DNA of 64,000 nt from Phytophthora sp. 'mugwort'. Lineage: Eukaryota; Oomycota; Peronosporomycetes; Peronosporales; Peronosporaceae. Made by a program: the position numbers and the translations under genes. Below, piece after piece: positions 24,001 through 35,149 of the stretch (the stretch's first letter is position 1; each line of letters starts with the position of its first letter). Location: assembly GCA_033558025.1 (NCBI GenBank), contig JAUCEF010000009.1:3348001-3412000 (forward strand), written 5' to 3'. The notes below the pieces were generated by a model. That model worked only from the letters and a program-made list of their open reading frames with translations, had not been told where the DNA came from and ran no database searches.

Positions 24001-25229
24001 CATTCTCTCCTGGATCGCTGTGCTATCCGGCGCTAACTGTGCATTGTGTTGTGATATGCTGCTACCGCGCTTAACTAGGTTAATGCAAATACACCTGAGG
24101 CATTACGCTGTTTATTCAACCATTGCGCTCTTAGGCGTATCTCTGCGTGTTTTCAAGACGTAATTTGTGCTATTGCTGGTGCTTTATTGTGCTTGTAAGT
24201 TGCTTAGGTTGCTTAGGTTGCTACAAGGCGTGTGTTGCTACCAGCAGCTTACCTTCCAAAATTGTGTTTGTATGGAGACCGAGATCGGTCCAGGCCGACG
24301 GGTCGATGGAGCTTCATTGTCTCGCATGCTGAATGCAGTGTTAATCATTTGAGCTGGCAAACCGCTTGGTAACTCGCGAGGAGGATGGCTTTCAGGACAT
24401 TACGTTCAACTTCGACGAAGGATTTGCTGTGTTTCGCGAGAAATACTTAGCGAAGTTTACGGAGGTTGCAGCAAATCATGAGGCAGCCAGAAACGTATTG
24501 AGCTTCTCAGTGATAGCGATATCTACTTGAAGCGGGCCAAGAACGATGGTCAATGCAAGTACGTACCGCTATCTGCTGACAACTTCCACACAACACTCAC
24601 CCATCGCTGGCGGCCGCTGAAACCCGAGGACCGTTTGGCGATCAATGCGTTTCGATTTCAGGCGTTCCTGTACACCAGAAGTACTGCACAGCCCCTAACC
24701 CAGTTCCACCATGCTACAGCTGCACGATAGAGCGAGCACGCGTTCAGCGCATTGTCCACGAGGCAATGAATGCTGTATCGTTTGGACTTATCACGGCGCA
24801 TCATCTCGATATCGTGCGGCCAGGGGACCCGACAGCACTCCGTTCGAGGTTCCCCAGGCCAACACAACCGCTCACGTAATGGAGCTGGACCGACAACGAG
24901 AGCTGGTCAGGGTCAGGAAGCGCAATGTGCGCAGCAAGTGACAGCAACGATGCGGGTGATGTTCAACGGCGCGTGGATTCCGTACTAGTGGATCTATCAA
25001 CCTTGCGGCCTGCGGTTAATCTTCCCAACCATAACGTGTTTGCTGCAGCATTTTCCAATCGTTCATGCGTTCTGCGCCAAACAACCCTGAGCAGCGAGAC
25101 ATAGACGTCATGCAAGATGATGACAGGAGCCAAGAAAGCGACGGAGACGCCGTGGAACTGACAACCACAACCGAGTAGGAAGAACGAGTGTGAATTGTTG
25201 TTTGCGGTAGCAATTCTACAGGTGTTTTA
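24001..25229. other. Degenerate coding-like region
   Basis: A plus-strand stretch at about 24380-24525 reads EDGFQDITFNFDEGFAVF and a later one at about 24700 reads PCYSCTIERARVQRIVHEA. Both look like decayed protein-coding DNA, probably transposon-derived, but no family could be assigned. Confidence 0.3.
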
Positions 25230-25990
25230 AGGCATCAAACGTTTCGTCTCTTAATAATGAATCGTCAAGATATCCGCAGTGCTAGAATGTGCTGTGGCAA
25301 CCATTACCCCCACGGCGAGTGCATTGGCGCATGGCCACAACCAGCACCATTTCAGGGTACAGGGGGGAAACCAGGTTAGCGTGCTTCTGAACCCACTGTC
25401 TCAGGAGACCGAAACAAGGCTCGATCGGGTTGAGCTGAGGATAATACGGTGGGAGAAAATCAACCGAGCACCGCAGGCATGCGCTGTTTCCTCCAATTCG
25501 GGATATTCCTGCATTCTTGCGTTATGCATGATCAAATCGACCGAGGCAAAGGCCACGGGTTCGGGTGCGGTACAACGCCCTTGAGGAAGGCTTCATAAAA
25601 CCGCCCTCTCGTAAATTTGCCCTCCGGCCAATCCCAACCAAAGAAATCATTCACACCCAGCGCCGCCACGATAGACAATCGTTTTCCTCTGTGGATCTGC
25701 AACTTCACGACGGCCTTGTTGTTTCATCTCGATCAACCATACCTACGGTAGGCAGGACGCCCGTCCTTTGCATTCTCGTCCAGGAAAACGAGCTGCTCAG
25801 CAAAAGAATGTATGGGACGCAACTTTGCGCGAAATATGTCAAACTCAGCTGGCACGGCATATCGCGCCGCTTTAGACAGCACTTCCGGCTCAATTTCAGG
25901 TCGAAGTTCAGCACGCGACATATTTTAGACGTAGAAACGTTGGGTAGTTCTGAAAAAGATACATTATGTGGTCATGCAATTCTTTGATGT
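25230..25990 (-). pseudogene. Tc1/mariner-like DDE transposase relic
   Basis: The minus strand reads LVFLDENAKDGRPAYRRYG (first catalytic Asp region), GKRLSIVAALGVNDFFGWDW, GRFYEAFLKGVVPHPNPWPL and PQLNPIEPCFG (C-terminal catalytic Glu region). The order is that of DDE_3-type transposases. Stops and frame shifts separate the blocks, so the copy is dead. Confidence 0.8.
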
Positions 25991-26504
25991 AAAAAGTAGG
26001 ATAGCCTTGAATGGAAGCCTTCACAGCTTGCAGCACCTCATTTGGTCAGCGTTAACGTCGCTTGTGCTCTGCGTTGTCGTTGACGATACTATCGTGAAGA
26101 AAGAGACTATACCAGCGGATTGCCCGTAGCTTAGGGTCAAGTAGCTCGGGTACGTGTGAAAGGGGGACGTCGTCCACGTGAAGAAGAGCTACAGTTCGCC
26201 AGCGGAAGTCATCTTAACAGGTCACGCGTTGCAAATGAATAAACAGCTACGTGCGAGCTCAGTGGGTGGCAAAACTACTGTCCATCCGTTTTTGCGCGAT
26301 AGAAGCGGCAAAACGGACTTCTGTTTGCCAATTCAGACCCTGGCGCCTCATTGTCCGTGAACGGGATTAATACCGACAGGTCGGTTGGTTAAATTCGCCA
26401 ACGCGCTAAGTGTATTATAACATTGGGAGCAGTATTGAACCTATTTTTTCAACCAATCGTATACTACAACGGCCACTTCAACTTGCGGATACAGGGTCGC
26501 GAGG

Positions 26505-28220
26505 ATGCTGGACACGACGGCGCACATGCTGCTGCTGCAGCAGCAGGCCAAGATCAAGAACGAACGCCCCGTGGACGCATCATTCCTGCCGCTGTCGCTG
26601 TCAATGGCGTGTCTGCTGCGGCAGCTGCCCCCGGGTCTGGCGCCTCCCGCCAGTGGCTTATCGTTCCACCAACTGGATCACCTGCCGCAGCAGATATTAG
26701 AGCACAAGTTGGCCACAATGCTGCTGGACGACCCGCTACGGGCGTTCACCTTCGTGTGCGCACTGGTCAAATATGCGAAAGTGGCGCGTGAGCTGCTAAG
26801 GATCTGCCACGACCACATGAGCAACAGAGTGTCGACGGTTGAGGCGACGCAAGGCGTCATCCAAGCTGTCATCGAAGCTCTCCCCCCATTGGATGCGGTC
26901 GTTGAAGAGGATCAAGAGGAGGAGGTGGACAAACAAGAGGAGAAGTCTGTGTATCCAGTGGATAAACCGGTCCAAGAGGGCGCGAACGTTGATATGAAAC
27001 TGATCGGACTCTCACCTTCAACTGAGAAATCTACCACGAGCGGTGTGGCTACAGACCCAGCTGGGATCATGCGACGAGCTGTGGGTCGGGATGTGGGTGA
27101 CGGTAGCACCGTATTGGAGATCATGAAGAAGTTTCCGACGGATGTTCGGATCCAGTCCCACGGTGTTCGGGCCTTGAAGGGCGTAATTCGAAGTGTGTCG
27201 GTCTCGGAGGTGGAAAAGTCGTCATTTGAGTCATTTCCCACGTCGATTTCTATCCCTGAAGACGATAAAGACGATTGTATTCGTAATGGCTGGCACCACG
27301 GGGACCAGAAGAGCGAAAAGACGTCACAACTCATGGTGGAAATGGTTATTGACAAGATGAAGCAGTTTCCCAAATCTCTAGCGCTACAACGGGACGGTCT
27401 GCTGTATCTGGCAGAGTACGCCAGTCAAGCTGACGAACATATTGCACTCATCGCATCTAGCGGTGGCATCATTTCGCTCATTGATGCCATAGTCGCTCTT
27501 CCTGACGACGTGTCTGCGAATATGGCTGGGCTTTCTGTCCTTGCTCACCCGAAAATCGCAGGTACACATCCATACAACCTGAGGATTTCCTGGTTACTAA
27601 CATGCATATTGTGGTGCTTGGCTTGTGCCCAGATGAATCAGTCGTGCGTGTCAACCCGGAAAGCCGCCGCCTCGTGCTCTCAGCAATGGAGCGGTTCCCT
27701 CTCAACGAGCAGGTGCAAGGCTTGGGCTGCCTCGCACTTGCAAATCTGAGTTTGCGCCAAGGTACTGGCCAAATGGCGATTTTTTTATTTTATTGGTTTA
27801 CTACCAGGCTTCGTACTATTTTTTGCATTAGATGCTAGTATGGTGGAGATCGTCTCGAAAGGTGGACTGGAGATCGTTGTCGACAGTATGAAGCGCTTCA
27901 GTGCGACGGCTCTGGTCCAAGCGGCTGGTTGTTGGTTCATTGCAATCATTAGCGGAAAAAACGGTATTGTGATCCTAGCCGCGTATTTCCTTGAAAAAAA
28001 ATCCTCTCCTAATATGTATTTCCGTGTTTTTATTGAAGAGGAGATGAAAACCGCGTGTTTGGACGCTGGGGCACTATCGGTGTGCGAGAAAGCGCGACTA
28101 CGTTTCCCTGCTGATCCAAAGGTACAGCAGCACGCTGTCCAAGCAATTCGGACCATGCTGCCGGGAGAAGAGATTGAAGGGGAAGAATCATCGACCCGAG
28201 AGACTTGTTCACTGCAATAA
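26505..28220 (+). CDS. Armadillo-like repeat protein
   Basis: Predicted 499-residue helical-repeat scaffold protein. CDS is join(26505..27561, 27633..27761, 27832..27963, 28039..28220). Introns of 71, 70 and 75 nt all have GT-AG ends and keep phase 1. Repeats of about 42 residues follow the armadillo pattern: a phrase such as VVDSMKRFSATALVQAAGCWF, with the variants VIDKMKQFPKSLALQRDG and AMERFPLNEQVQGLGCLALA. The N-terminus (MLDTTAHMLLLQQQAKIK) and an acidic Glu-rich stretch near residues 130-145 precede the repeats. The third intron is 75 nt, so retaining it adds 25 residues (GIVILAAYF...) without a stop; splicing is favoured because it restores the repeat. The specific partner is unknown. 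It converges on the ABCA gene with only 98 bp between stops. Confidence 0.75.
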
Positions 28221-28318
28221 AAACTGGTAAGCTGCTCGTTTCGACACGAATTTCTTTTAGACGTAGCTAATCATACTGTGTGGGTTTTTATTCAGAATTA
28301 TGCGTTGTAAAGCGGCTA

Positions 28319-31300
28319 TTACGCCTGATAGACACCGCGTGCGATACCCTTCTCCTCTTCTTGCTGGCTGGCAAACGAGTTGAAAATCTGCTCCAGAGTC
28401 GTCTGCGAAACGCTGTACTCACGAATGTGCATATCGGTCTTGACGTTTTCCACTAGAGCAAACATCTTGGAGAGCTTCACATCGTTGTTAGATCCGCGAA
28501 CCTTAAAGCGACAGAAGTCGTTTTGACGTTCCATCACTAGGACTCCGTCCGAGCCAAACGCGTTGATAAGGTAGTCGTTCAACGTATCAAACCGTGTTTC
28601 CTCGACGCACCAAGAACAAAAAGCCTCGGCACGGATAAATCCATCACGCTCCATTGCAGCTGCAAGGCTGTAGCCGGTCGGATGTGAAGATGTGACACGT
28701 TCTGCGAGCTCGATGTTGCCGAACGCGTGGCACTTACTTTCCAGCTCCATCTGCGTCATATGCGTGCTCCTGCCACCAAAAACATGCTGAAGCAGGTATT
28801 CAAGTTCCTCGGCAGTGGGCGTGTCCAGCTTCACATCAAACATCAGACCGTCACCGAACCGAGATTTGAGGTGCTGTACACTTCCATAGCAGCGAAGACG
28901 GCCACCAACCATGATACCCACACGTGAGCACAGAGCCTCACACTCCTCCATGCTATGAGTCGTCAATACAATTGTCGACTCCTTGCCACGAGTCGAGATA
29001 TCAGCGATGACATCCCACATGAATCGGCGAGAAACCGGGTCCATACCAGTTGATGGTTCGTCGAGGAAGATGATGGCTGGACTTCCGATCATAGCGATGG
29101 CCACAGACAGTTTGCGTTTGTTGCCGCCACTGAGACTTCCAGCCAATTTGTGCTCAAAGTCACCGAGATTCAGCTGATGAATCTTCTCCATGACGACGCG
29201 GTCCAGTGACGACTGAGGAACACCCTTGATAGCTCCAAACAGCTCCAGGTGCTCGCGTACAGTGAGTAAGTCAAACAAAGCGTCGAATTGCGGGCAGTAT
29301 CCGATCTGACGTCGAACCTCCAGTTGCTGTGTCAAGATGTCGAAGCCACTGAGGGTAGCTGTACCACGACTCGGTGGCACATCACCCGTCAGCATCTTCA
29401 TGGTCGTCGTCTTGCCAGCACCATTGATACCGAGGAAGCCGAAGCATTCGCCGCGCTTCAAACCGAACGAAAGGTCTTGAACTGCCACTTTACCACCAGG
29501 ATATACTTTGCGCAGTCCCATGAGCTTCACGGCATCTCCGTCAGCTCCGCCATTGGCAACACGCTCAGCTTCTTTTCTCACGTCCTCATCGATCTCAAGC
29601 TCACTGTTACCCATGGAAACGTTGTCGTTCTTCACCTTGGGGAAAGTTCTCGAGTAATCAAGATACACAGCGAGTGCCATGTACCCGATTGCAGTCACTA
29701 GCAGGTACATAAGCTCGAAACCCATGATATCTCCACTGAATGGACTCATTTTCTCGTCCTTAGTGAAGCGAATGAACGTGATATCGCTGATAACAAGCTG
29801 AAGTAAGCCCATGCCGAGGTTGAACAAAGGGGAGAGTCTCCAGATAAAGATGAGTACCGAGTCTGCATCAGATGTCGAACCGAGCACGCTCATGATGAAC
29901 GAGACAATCATCAGCACGACGCCAATGACGAAATTAATCATGATCGTGTACGTCTGGGCAGCCGCATGCTCTTTAAAGAGGAATGACAGGCAGTACGTGA
30001 AGGGGCAAATCGCGAGCCCGAAGAGAACGAAGAGGAGGATCACGGCGGGGAAAGTAGCAGATGTACAGCTTTCGCAGTCTTGGCCAGTCATAGCGGACAC
30101 GTTGAAGCCGTAGATCAAGACGAGAGCGCACACACATGGCACAATGTACATGGTGAGGTCCCAAATGTAGTTGGATAGCCAGAAAGCAGGCAGTGACACA
30201 CCCGAGACAAGTTGCTGGTGTTTCGAGTTGTGCTCGACCTGTTTCTCCTTCACCAGGAACACGACGATCGAAGCTGGCAAGAAAGTGAACGCGATGCAAA
30301 TGAACATACACGCAACGAACGCGACTGCCGATCCAGAGAATGCTTTGGTAGCTGCAGTCACTGGAAGAGGGTAGTTGTTGACCTTCAAGTTCACAGGAAA
30401 AGTCGAATCACGGGAGCTGTTGGCCGCAAAGAAGCGGTACACAGCTTGATCCATCAACGCCTTGAAAATTGCCGACGAATGGGGTGCTGTTGTGTTCGTG
30501 AACACGTTGTAGCTGAACACGTTGTGCTCACTGTCGCCGTAGACCAAATAAGCGCCATACTGACCCTCCACGAGGTCGGAACCCTTCCCGTATCCGCGAT
30601 TATAGAGCTGTTGACCCATTGCCACGCTGTAGCCTGTGTAGTCACTTGCATTAATCATCGGGTTGGTGTAGCTCACGTCAAACACAGTGGGGGAATCAGA
30701 GTCGAACGCAGGTTCCGAGATGGAGAGTGCTTGGGCGTCTGCGTCAGAGAAGTAACTTGACGCCATCACGTCGCTGCACCAATCTCCAGTCTGGCAGAAA
30801 TACGGCGTCGGCGTCTCACTCCCAGAGTATACGTCTGTCGACAACGCCATGGTCGGATCATCCGAGGCAATAGCGCTGCCTTTGAGAATCCCCAGACCAG
30901 CAGCAATGAGCAGAACAGGCAGCAAGGCACTGTAAATGATCGTTTTCTTGTCACGTTTGGCGTATCGCAAGCGCTTAAGCAACAGCGCACGCAGATGAGT
31001 GCTAAAGACTGGGGTGGACGTAATGATCTCGTCGCATGGCTCATAGTTGCTGGACTGCAAGGCATTCGTTCGCGCCGCGTTGTTGCCAAGTGTGTGCTGG
31101 TTGTTCTCATCGCCCAGCTCTGCCACTTTGATGAAAACTTCCTCCAGTGTCGTCACCGACACACCATACGACAAAAGCCCCAGTGACTGCAACTGACGAT
31201 CCATTTCAGCAAACATGGTCGCAAAACTCGATGAACTGTGCAGTGGCAGCTGGAAGGCGATCTCACTGCCGACGTTGCTCAACAACTGAGCGGCTGGCAC

Positions 31301-34288
31301 GTATGATTTCAGGAAAGCCGCCACGGCCTCGTCGTCGCACTTGGCGTCGTCCTTGACCAGGGTCAAGTTGTAACCTGCACCGAAGCGGTTCTTCAAAAAC
31401 AGTGACGACCCACAGCAACGAAGCTCACCTTCAGCCATGATAGCTATGCGGTCGCCCAGAATGTCAGCCTCGTCCATGAAGTGCGTCGTCAGCACCATCA
31501 CTCGGTCATTTCGGTTATTCAACAGGATCTCCCACGTGCTGCGACGACTGTACGGATCCATACCGGAAGTCGGTTCGTCCAGAAACACCAGTGAACTGTC
31601 ACCCAGCAGCGACACCGCTACCGAGAGCTTCCGCTTCATGCCACCAGACAAGTCACTCGGCCTTGAGTGACGCTTTTCAGTTAATCCAACCTCGCGGATC
31701 TGCTTCTCAGCTACTGCCAGTAGTTCTTGATTCGCATAGCCCTTGATCTGACCAAAGAACAACAAATGTTCGTCTACAGAGAGATCGGGGAACAAAACGT
31801 CGTGCTGGAAGCAAATTCCGAGTGATTCCCGCAGCTTCTCCATGTCCTCGTTCACCGACATACCGCGGTAGGTGGCATTCCCGCTGGAAGGTGCCGTCAT
31901 ACCGGTGAGCATGGAGATTAACGTGGTCTTACCAGCACCATTATGACCCAATAGACACGTGATCTGGTCCTTGTACATGGTCAGATTAAGGCCTTGAACA
32001 GCAACTTTCTCGCCACCCGGGACCTGGAAAACCTTGCGGAGTCGTTGGACCGTGAGGGCGTCACCTTGACGCTCTTGCTCTTGAAGTTCTGCATTCACTC
32101 CCTCAATATTGGGATTAACATCCAGTGTGACATTATCTAACAATGCGTCTTGCGTCTGAACGGTAGTAGAGCGTTGATGACGACTTGTCCAGTATGACGG
32201 AGAGAAAGGGAAGTACCATTTGAGCGTTGTGCCGTATTCTTTCGGCATCACCTTGTCAAAGTACAGACCGATGAGTGTGTAGAGTACCGTGTCAAAAGCG
32301 AACATCCAGAGCGCCGTACTGAAGCGGAAGTTATTGCTCAGAGCGTCCACATTCGCGAACGTCACACCAGCACCCGTCGTCTCGGCATCTGCTAGCACTT
32401 GAACACCCAGAGAGAGACCCACTGGGGACAGAAGACAACCGATCGTCTTGGCACCTTCCGCAGTTCCGGTAGTAAACGCTTGGGACATAACGTGCATGAA
32501 GAAAAACACGACCATCCCTACGAAGGAGCCGACGCGAGCCTTGTTGAAGATTGTACTGATCAAATACGCGAGTGCCAGGACGCTCATGCCAAAGAGCCAG
32601 AAGAAGAAGAAGGTTAGGAGCACTGAAGTCTTTGGGAAGAGACCTGCAAGACCAGCAACAGCCTGTACAGCCGCTCCAAGGAAGAGAATGATCGTGTACG
32701 TCATGTACCACGTGATAATGATCGTCTTCTCTGTGACACCGAGAATTTTCATAAATTCACGCAGCCGAAGCTCCTTCTCTTGGATAAACACGACCAGAAT
32801 TCGGGAAATTGTGAACAAATACGACAACGCAAATATCACGGGGAAGACGTTCGAGATGGTATCGTAAAACGACGAGCTGTCGAAGCTGTTGACGGGGAAT
32901 GGCGCGACGGTGGCCCCCATAACCGGCTGAGGCGCTTGTCGTAGCGGTGTCAGTAGCAGCTCCTTTGTATCGTCAGACATGCTGGCCAATATATTAGAGA
33001 AGGACGTTTCGCCAGTCACGAAGCCGCTGCTAAGGACTTCCTGGATAAAAGCGTCGCCATTCAGCGTATCCAGCAGGGTATTATCCAGACTGGTTGACGC
33101 GAGCGCCGTCGTCTGCGTGCGCTGACACACTCCGTTCGTTAACTGGGTCTTTGAGTTCCACTCAGGCATGCACGACACAAATCGAGTGACAAGCGTCTGC
33201 AATGTCATGAAGCCCGTCACAGTGTAGCGCGAGTAGTAGTCAGTATTGATGTTGGTCTGGAACGGGTCCGTGTCCAACACGGCACTGCCTGTTCCAGGCA
33301 CACGACCGACAGAGTCTCCAGCCGTCGAGTTCAGTCGTAAGGAGTATTCGATAGACGTGAAAGACCCGATGTTGTCTCCAAGCGGGACCGAGTCGAACAC
33401 GATGCCGGCGTAAATGCGTGGGTTGGCAATTCCTTTGCCATAGTCGTCGCTTTTGACGTATTCCGTCAGCTCGTCGTTTGTATTAAAGAACACGACGCTC
33501 TCACTGAACGAAGGAGCCGTCAGTGTCTCACTCGACGAGTTGAGCAAATTTAGACGCGGATACCACAAGTCCATGGCTGCTACGAAGTAGTTGCGTGTGA
33601 AGGCATTGTCCGGTGCAATGGCAATCTTGTACGGCGACACTTTGTCAGCACACTCGGTCGGGACACGGTAAGGCGACGATGTGTTGGTCTCGATGCGTCC
33701 GTCAGTAATGACGCCGCTGGAGCACGTGGCCTGGTCGGCCGTCGACAGCTCCTCGAGACGAATTGCGTCGTCCACAGACTGGACCCCGAGTTTGAGGAGG
33801 AGTCCAGTCATGGACGACTCGTGGAGCGCGAACTTGGGCAGACTGGCGCTCACCCACTCGACGGTCTGGCCAGTCGACTGGAACAAGTTGTAGCTCGTAC
33901 CCAACGCTGCGTCGCCTGTGAACGTGGTCGTGTCGCTCCATCCGGACGGCACCGCCACCGTCGTCGTTGTGCTCTTAAGTAACCCCAGCAGGATGATGAA
34001 TAGCACAGGCACCATGACCTCGCAGGCGGTCGCTACTGGATGACGTCGCTTAATGAGCCAGTTCTTCCATAGCAGCGCCCGCATGAACGTCCACGCCGTG
34101 CGTCGCTCCGCGAGTCCGGTCATGGTGAGCTTGGCCTTATCCGGCATCATGTCGCGGTGCGATTTAGCTGCACTGACGGCCGAAATGGTTGGCACCTGAG
34201 GGTACGCTGAGCTGTCGTTGTTGTGTGGTACACTGCGTGCGTTCAAGACGTCGAATTGAGGAATGACATGGCCCAAAGTGTCAGTCAA
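28319..34288 (-). CDS. Full-length ABCA-family transporter
   Basis: Predicted ATP-driven membrane transporter, probably of lipids or sterols as in the ABCA family. It is a single 1989-residue exon. Layout: N-terminal cytosolic lead with a first transmembrane helix near residue 90 (VMVPVLFIILLGLL); large extracellular loop; six-helix domain near 480-700; NBD1 with Walker A LLGHNGAGKTT near 781, signature LSGGMKRK near 883 and Walker [14 protein letters not shown] near 900; second helix IIYSALLPVLLIAAGLGIL near 1122 with a second extracellular loop; TMD2 to about 1500; NBD2 with Walker [14 protein letters not shown] near 1623, signature LSGGNKRK near 1721, Walker [14 protein letters not shown] near 1738 and H-loop TTHSMEE. 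All catalytic motifs are intact in both NBDs. The substrate is unknown. A broken paralogue lies in opposite orientation at 53.7-58.6 kb. Confidence 0.95.
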   Translation of the reverse strand: MTDTLGHVIPQFDVLNARSVPHNNDSSAYPQVPTISAVSAAKSHRDMMPDKAKLTMTGLAERRTAWTFMRALLWKNWLIKRRHPVATACEVMVPVLFIILLGLLKSTTTTVAVPSGWSDTTTFTGDAALGTSYNLFQSTGQTVEWVSASLPKFALHESSMTGLLLKLGVQSVDDAIRLEELSTADQATCSSGVITDGRIETNTSSPYRVPTECADKVSPYKIAIAPDNAFTRNYFVAAMDLWYPRLNLLNSSSETLTAPSFSESVVFFNTNDELTEYVKSDDYGKGIANPRIYAGIVFDSVPLGDNIGSFTSIEYSLRLNSTAGDSVGRVPGTGSAVLDTDPFQTNINTDYYSRYTVTGFMTLQTLVTRFVSCMPEWNSKTQLTNGVCQRTQTTALASTSLDNTLLDTLNGDAFIQEVLSSGFVTGETSFSNILASMSDDTKELLLTPLRQAPQPVMGATVAPFPVNSFDSSSFYDTISNVFPVIFALSYLFTISRILVVFIQEKELRLREFMKILGVTEKTIIITWYMTYTIILFLGAAVQAVAGLAGLFPKTSVLLTFFFFWLFGMSVLALAYLISTIFNKARVGSFVGMVVFFFMHVMSQAFTTGTAEGAKTIGCLLSPVGLSLGVQVLADAETTGAGVTFANVDALSNNFRFSTALWMFAFDTVLYTLIGLYFDKVMPKEYGTTLKWYFPFSPSYWTSRHQRSTTVQTQDALLDNVTLDVNPNIEGVNAELQEQERQGDALTVQRLRKVFQVPGGEKVAVQGLNLTMYKDQITCLLGHNGAGKTTLISMLTGMTAPSSGNATYRGMSVNEDMEKLRESLGICFQHDVLFPDLSVDEHLLFFGQIKGYANQELLAVAEKQIREVGLTEKRHSRPSDLSGGMKRKLSVAVSLLGDSSLVFLDEPTSGMDPYSRRSTWEILLNNRNDRVMVLTTHFMDEADILGDRIAIMAEGELRCCGSSLFLKNRFGAGYNLTLVKDDAKCDDEAVAAFLKSYVPAAQLLSNVGSEIAFQLPLHSSSSFATMFAEMDRQLQSLGLLSYGVSVTTLEEVFIKVAELGDENNQHTLGNNAARTNALQSSNYEPCDEIITSTPVFSTHLRALLLKRLRYAKRDKKTIIYSALLPVLLIAAGLGILKGSAIASDDPTMALSTDVYSGSETPTPYFCQTGDWCSDVMASSYFSDADAQALSISEPAFDSDSPTVFDVSYTNPMINASDYTGYSVAMGQQLYNRGYGKGSDLVEGQYGAYLVYGDSEHNVFSYNVFTNTTAPHSSAIFKALMDQAVYRFFAANSSRDSTFPVNLKVNNYPLPVTAATKAFSGSAVAFVACMFICIAFTFLPASIVVFLVKEKQVEHNSKHQQLVSGVSLPAFWLSNYIWDLTMYIVPCVCALVLIYGFNVSAMTGQDCESCTSATFPAVILLFVLFGLAICPFTYCLSFLFKEHAAAQTYTIMINFVIGVVLMIVSFIMSVLGSTSDADSVLIFIWRLSPLFNLGMGLLQLVISDITFIRFTKDEKMSPFSGDIMGFELMYLLVTAIGYMALAVYLDYSRTFPKVKNDNVSMGNSELEIDEDVRKEAERVANGGADGDAVKLMGLRKVYPGGKVAVQDLSFGLKRGECFGFLGINGAGKTTTMKMLTGDVPPSRGTATLSGFDILTQQLEVRRQIGYCPQFDALFDLLTVREHLELFGAIKGVPQSSLDRVVMEKIHQLNLGDFEHKLAGSLSGGNKRKLSVAIAMIGSPAIIFLDEPSTGMDPVSRRFMWDVIADISTRGKESTIVLTTHSMEECEALCSRVGIMVGGRLRCYGSVQHLKSRFGDGLMFDVKLDTPTAEELEYLLQHVFGGRSTHMTQMELESKCHAFGNIELAERVTSSHPTGYSLAAAMERDGFIRAEAFCSWCVEETRFDTLNDYLINAFGSDGVLVMERQNDFCRFKVRGSNNDVKLSKMFALVENVKTDMHIREYSVSQTTLEQIFNSFASQQEEEKGIARGVYQA

Positions 34289-35149
34289 CTTTGATTTGTA
34301 GGCGTGGGGCGACAGAATTCAGTGAGTGGCAATCACTTCGAACGAACCGATTATCGCGACGGTCGTATTACATACACTGTATACTAGGATTTGTCAGAGC
34401 CGGGCGATGGCTCATCAAAAGTGATCCGCCGAAGCGGTAATCGCCAAGAAAATCCAATGTTGCGCGGTAATCACGACGGTGCAAAATATACCACTTGATT
34501 TGCAGCCTCCATCACGAAACCATTAAAAAGTAGCAGCCATCTGGAGCTACTCGCTCTGTACATCGCCCACCACCAGTCGACAGATACCCGACGTGCGTGG
34601 ATATCTAACGACCAGGCAGAGAAACGAAGTGGAAATGGATGAGGACAAAACAACATGTCGTTTGCTTGGGCTTCTCACAGTCCCGAAATCAGCGCTGATT
34701 AAGTATCGCGTGCGCTGTCCTTACGATACGCACTGCAGCACTCTCAAGGGATGTCCCACTAAAGTACATGTACAGCAGACGTACTTTTGTATCCCAGCGT
34801 AACGTATTTTTATTATTAACACTGATTCTCGCCACGAAATGGGACGGTACCTCTGGACGGGGGACCAACTATTTGCGGACTTCATCGTAGAGAGCTAAAA
34901 TTTGCCTCATCTGTTGCTGTGTGCGTATATCTTAGACTGACAAGCTCCAGCGAGGGTAGCTGCACTAGTGTTGGGGATGCGGTTGACACCAGCCCACAGC
35001 CTCACGCACGTTTATCGATCTCAGGCGTCCGATAAGCGAGAATTAGCAATTGAATGCTGGACATACTAACACATAAGCCCTATCCTCAACAGGTTACAGC
35101 AGTCCAAGCTCATTTTTATTATAAAGCATTTACCAATTCCCTCATTTCA
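34289..35149. other. Upstream region of ABCA gene, no gene seen
   Basis: The region holds the ABCA 5' flank. A 69-codon plus-strand frame at 34593..34802 has no motif. Nothing else was recognised. Confidence 0.4.
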
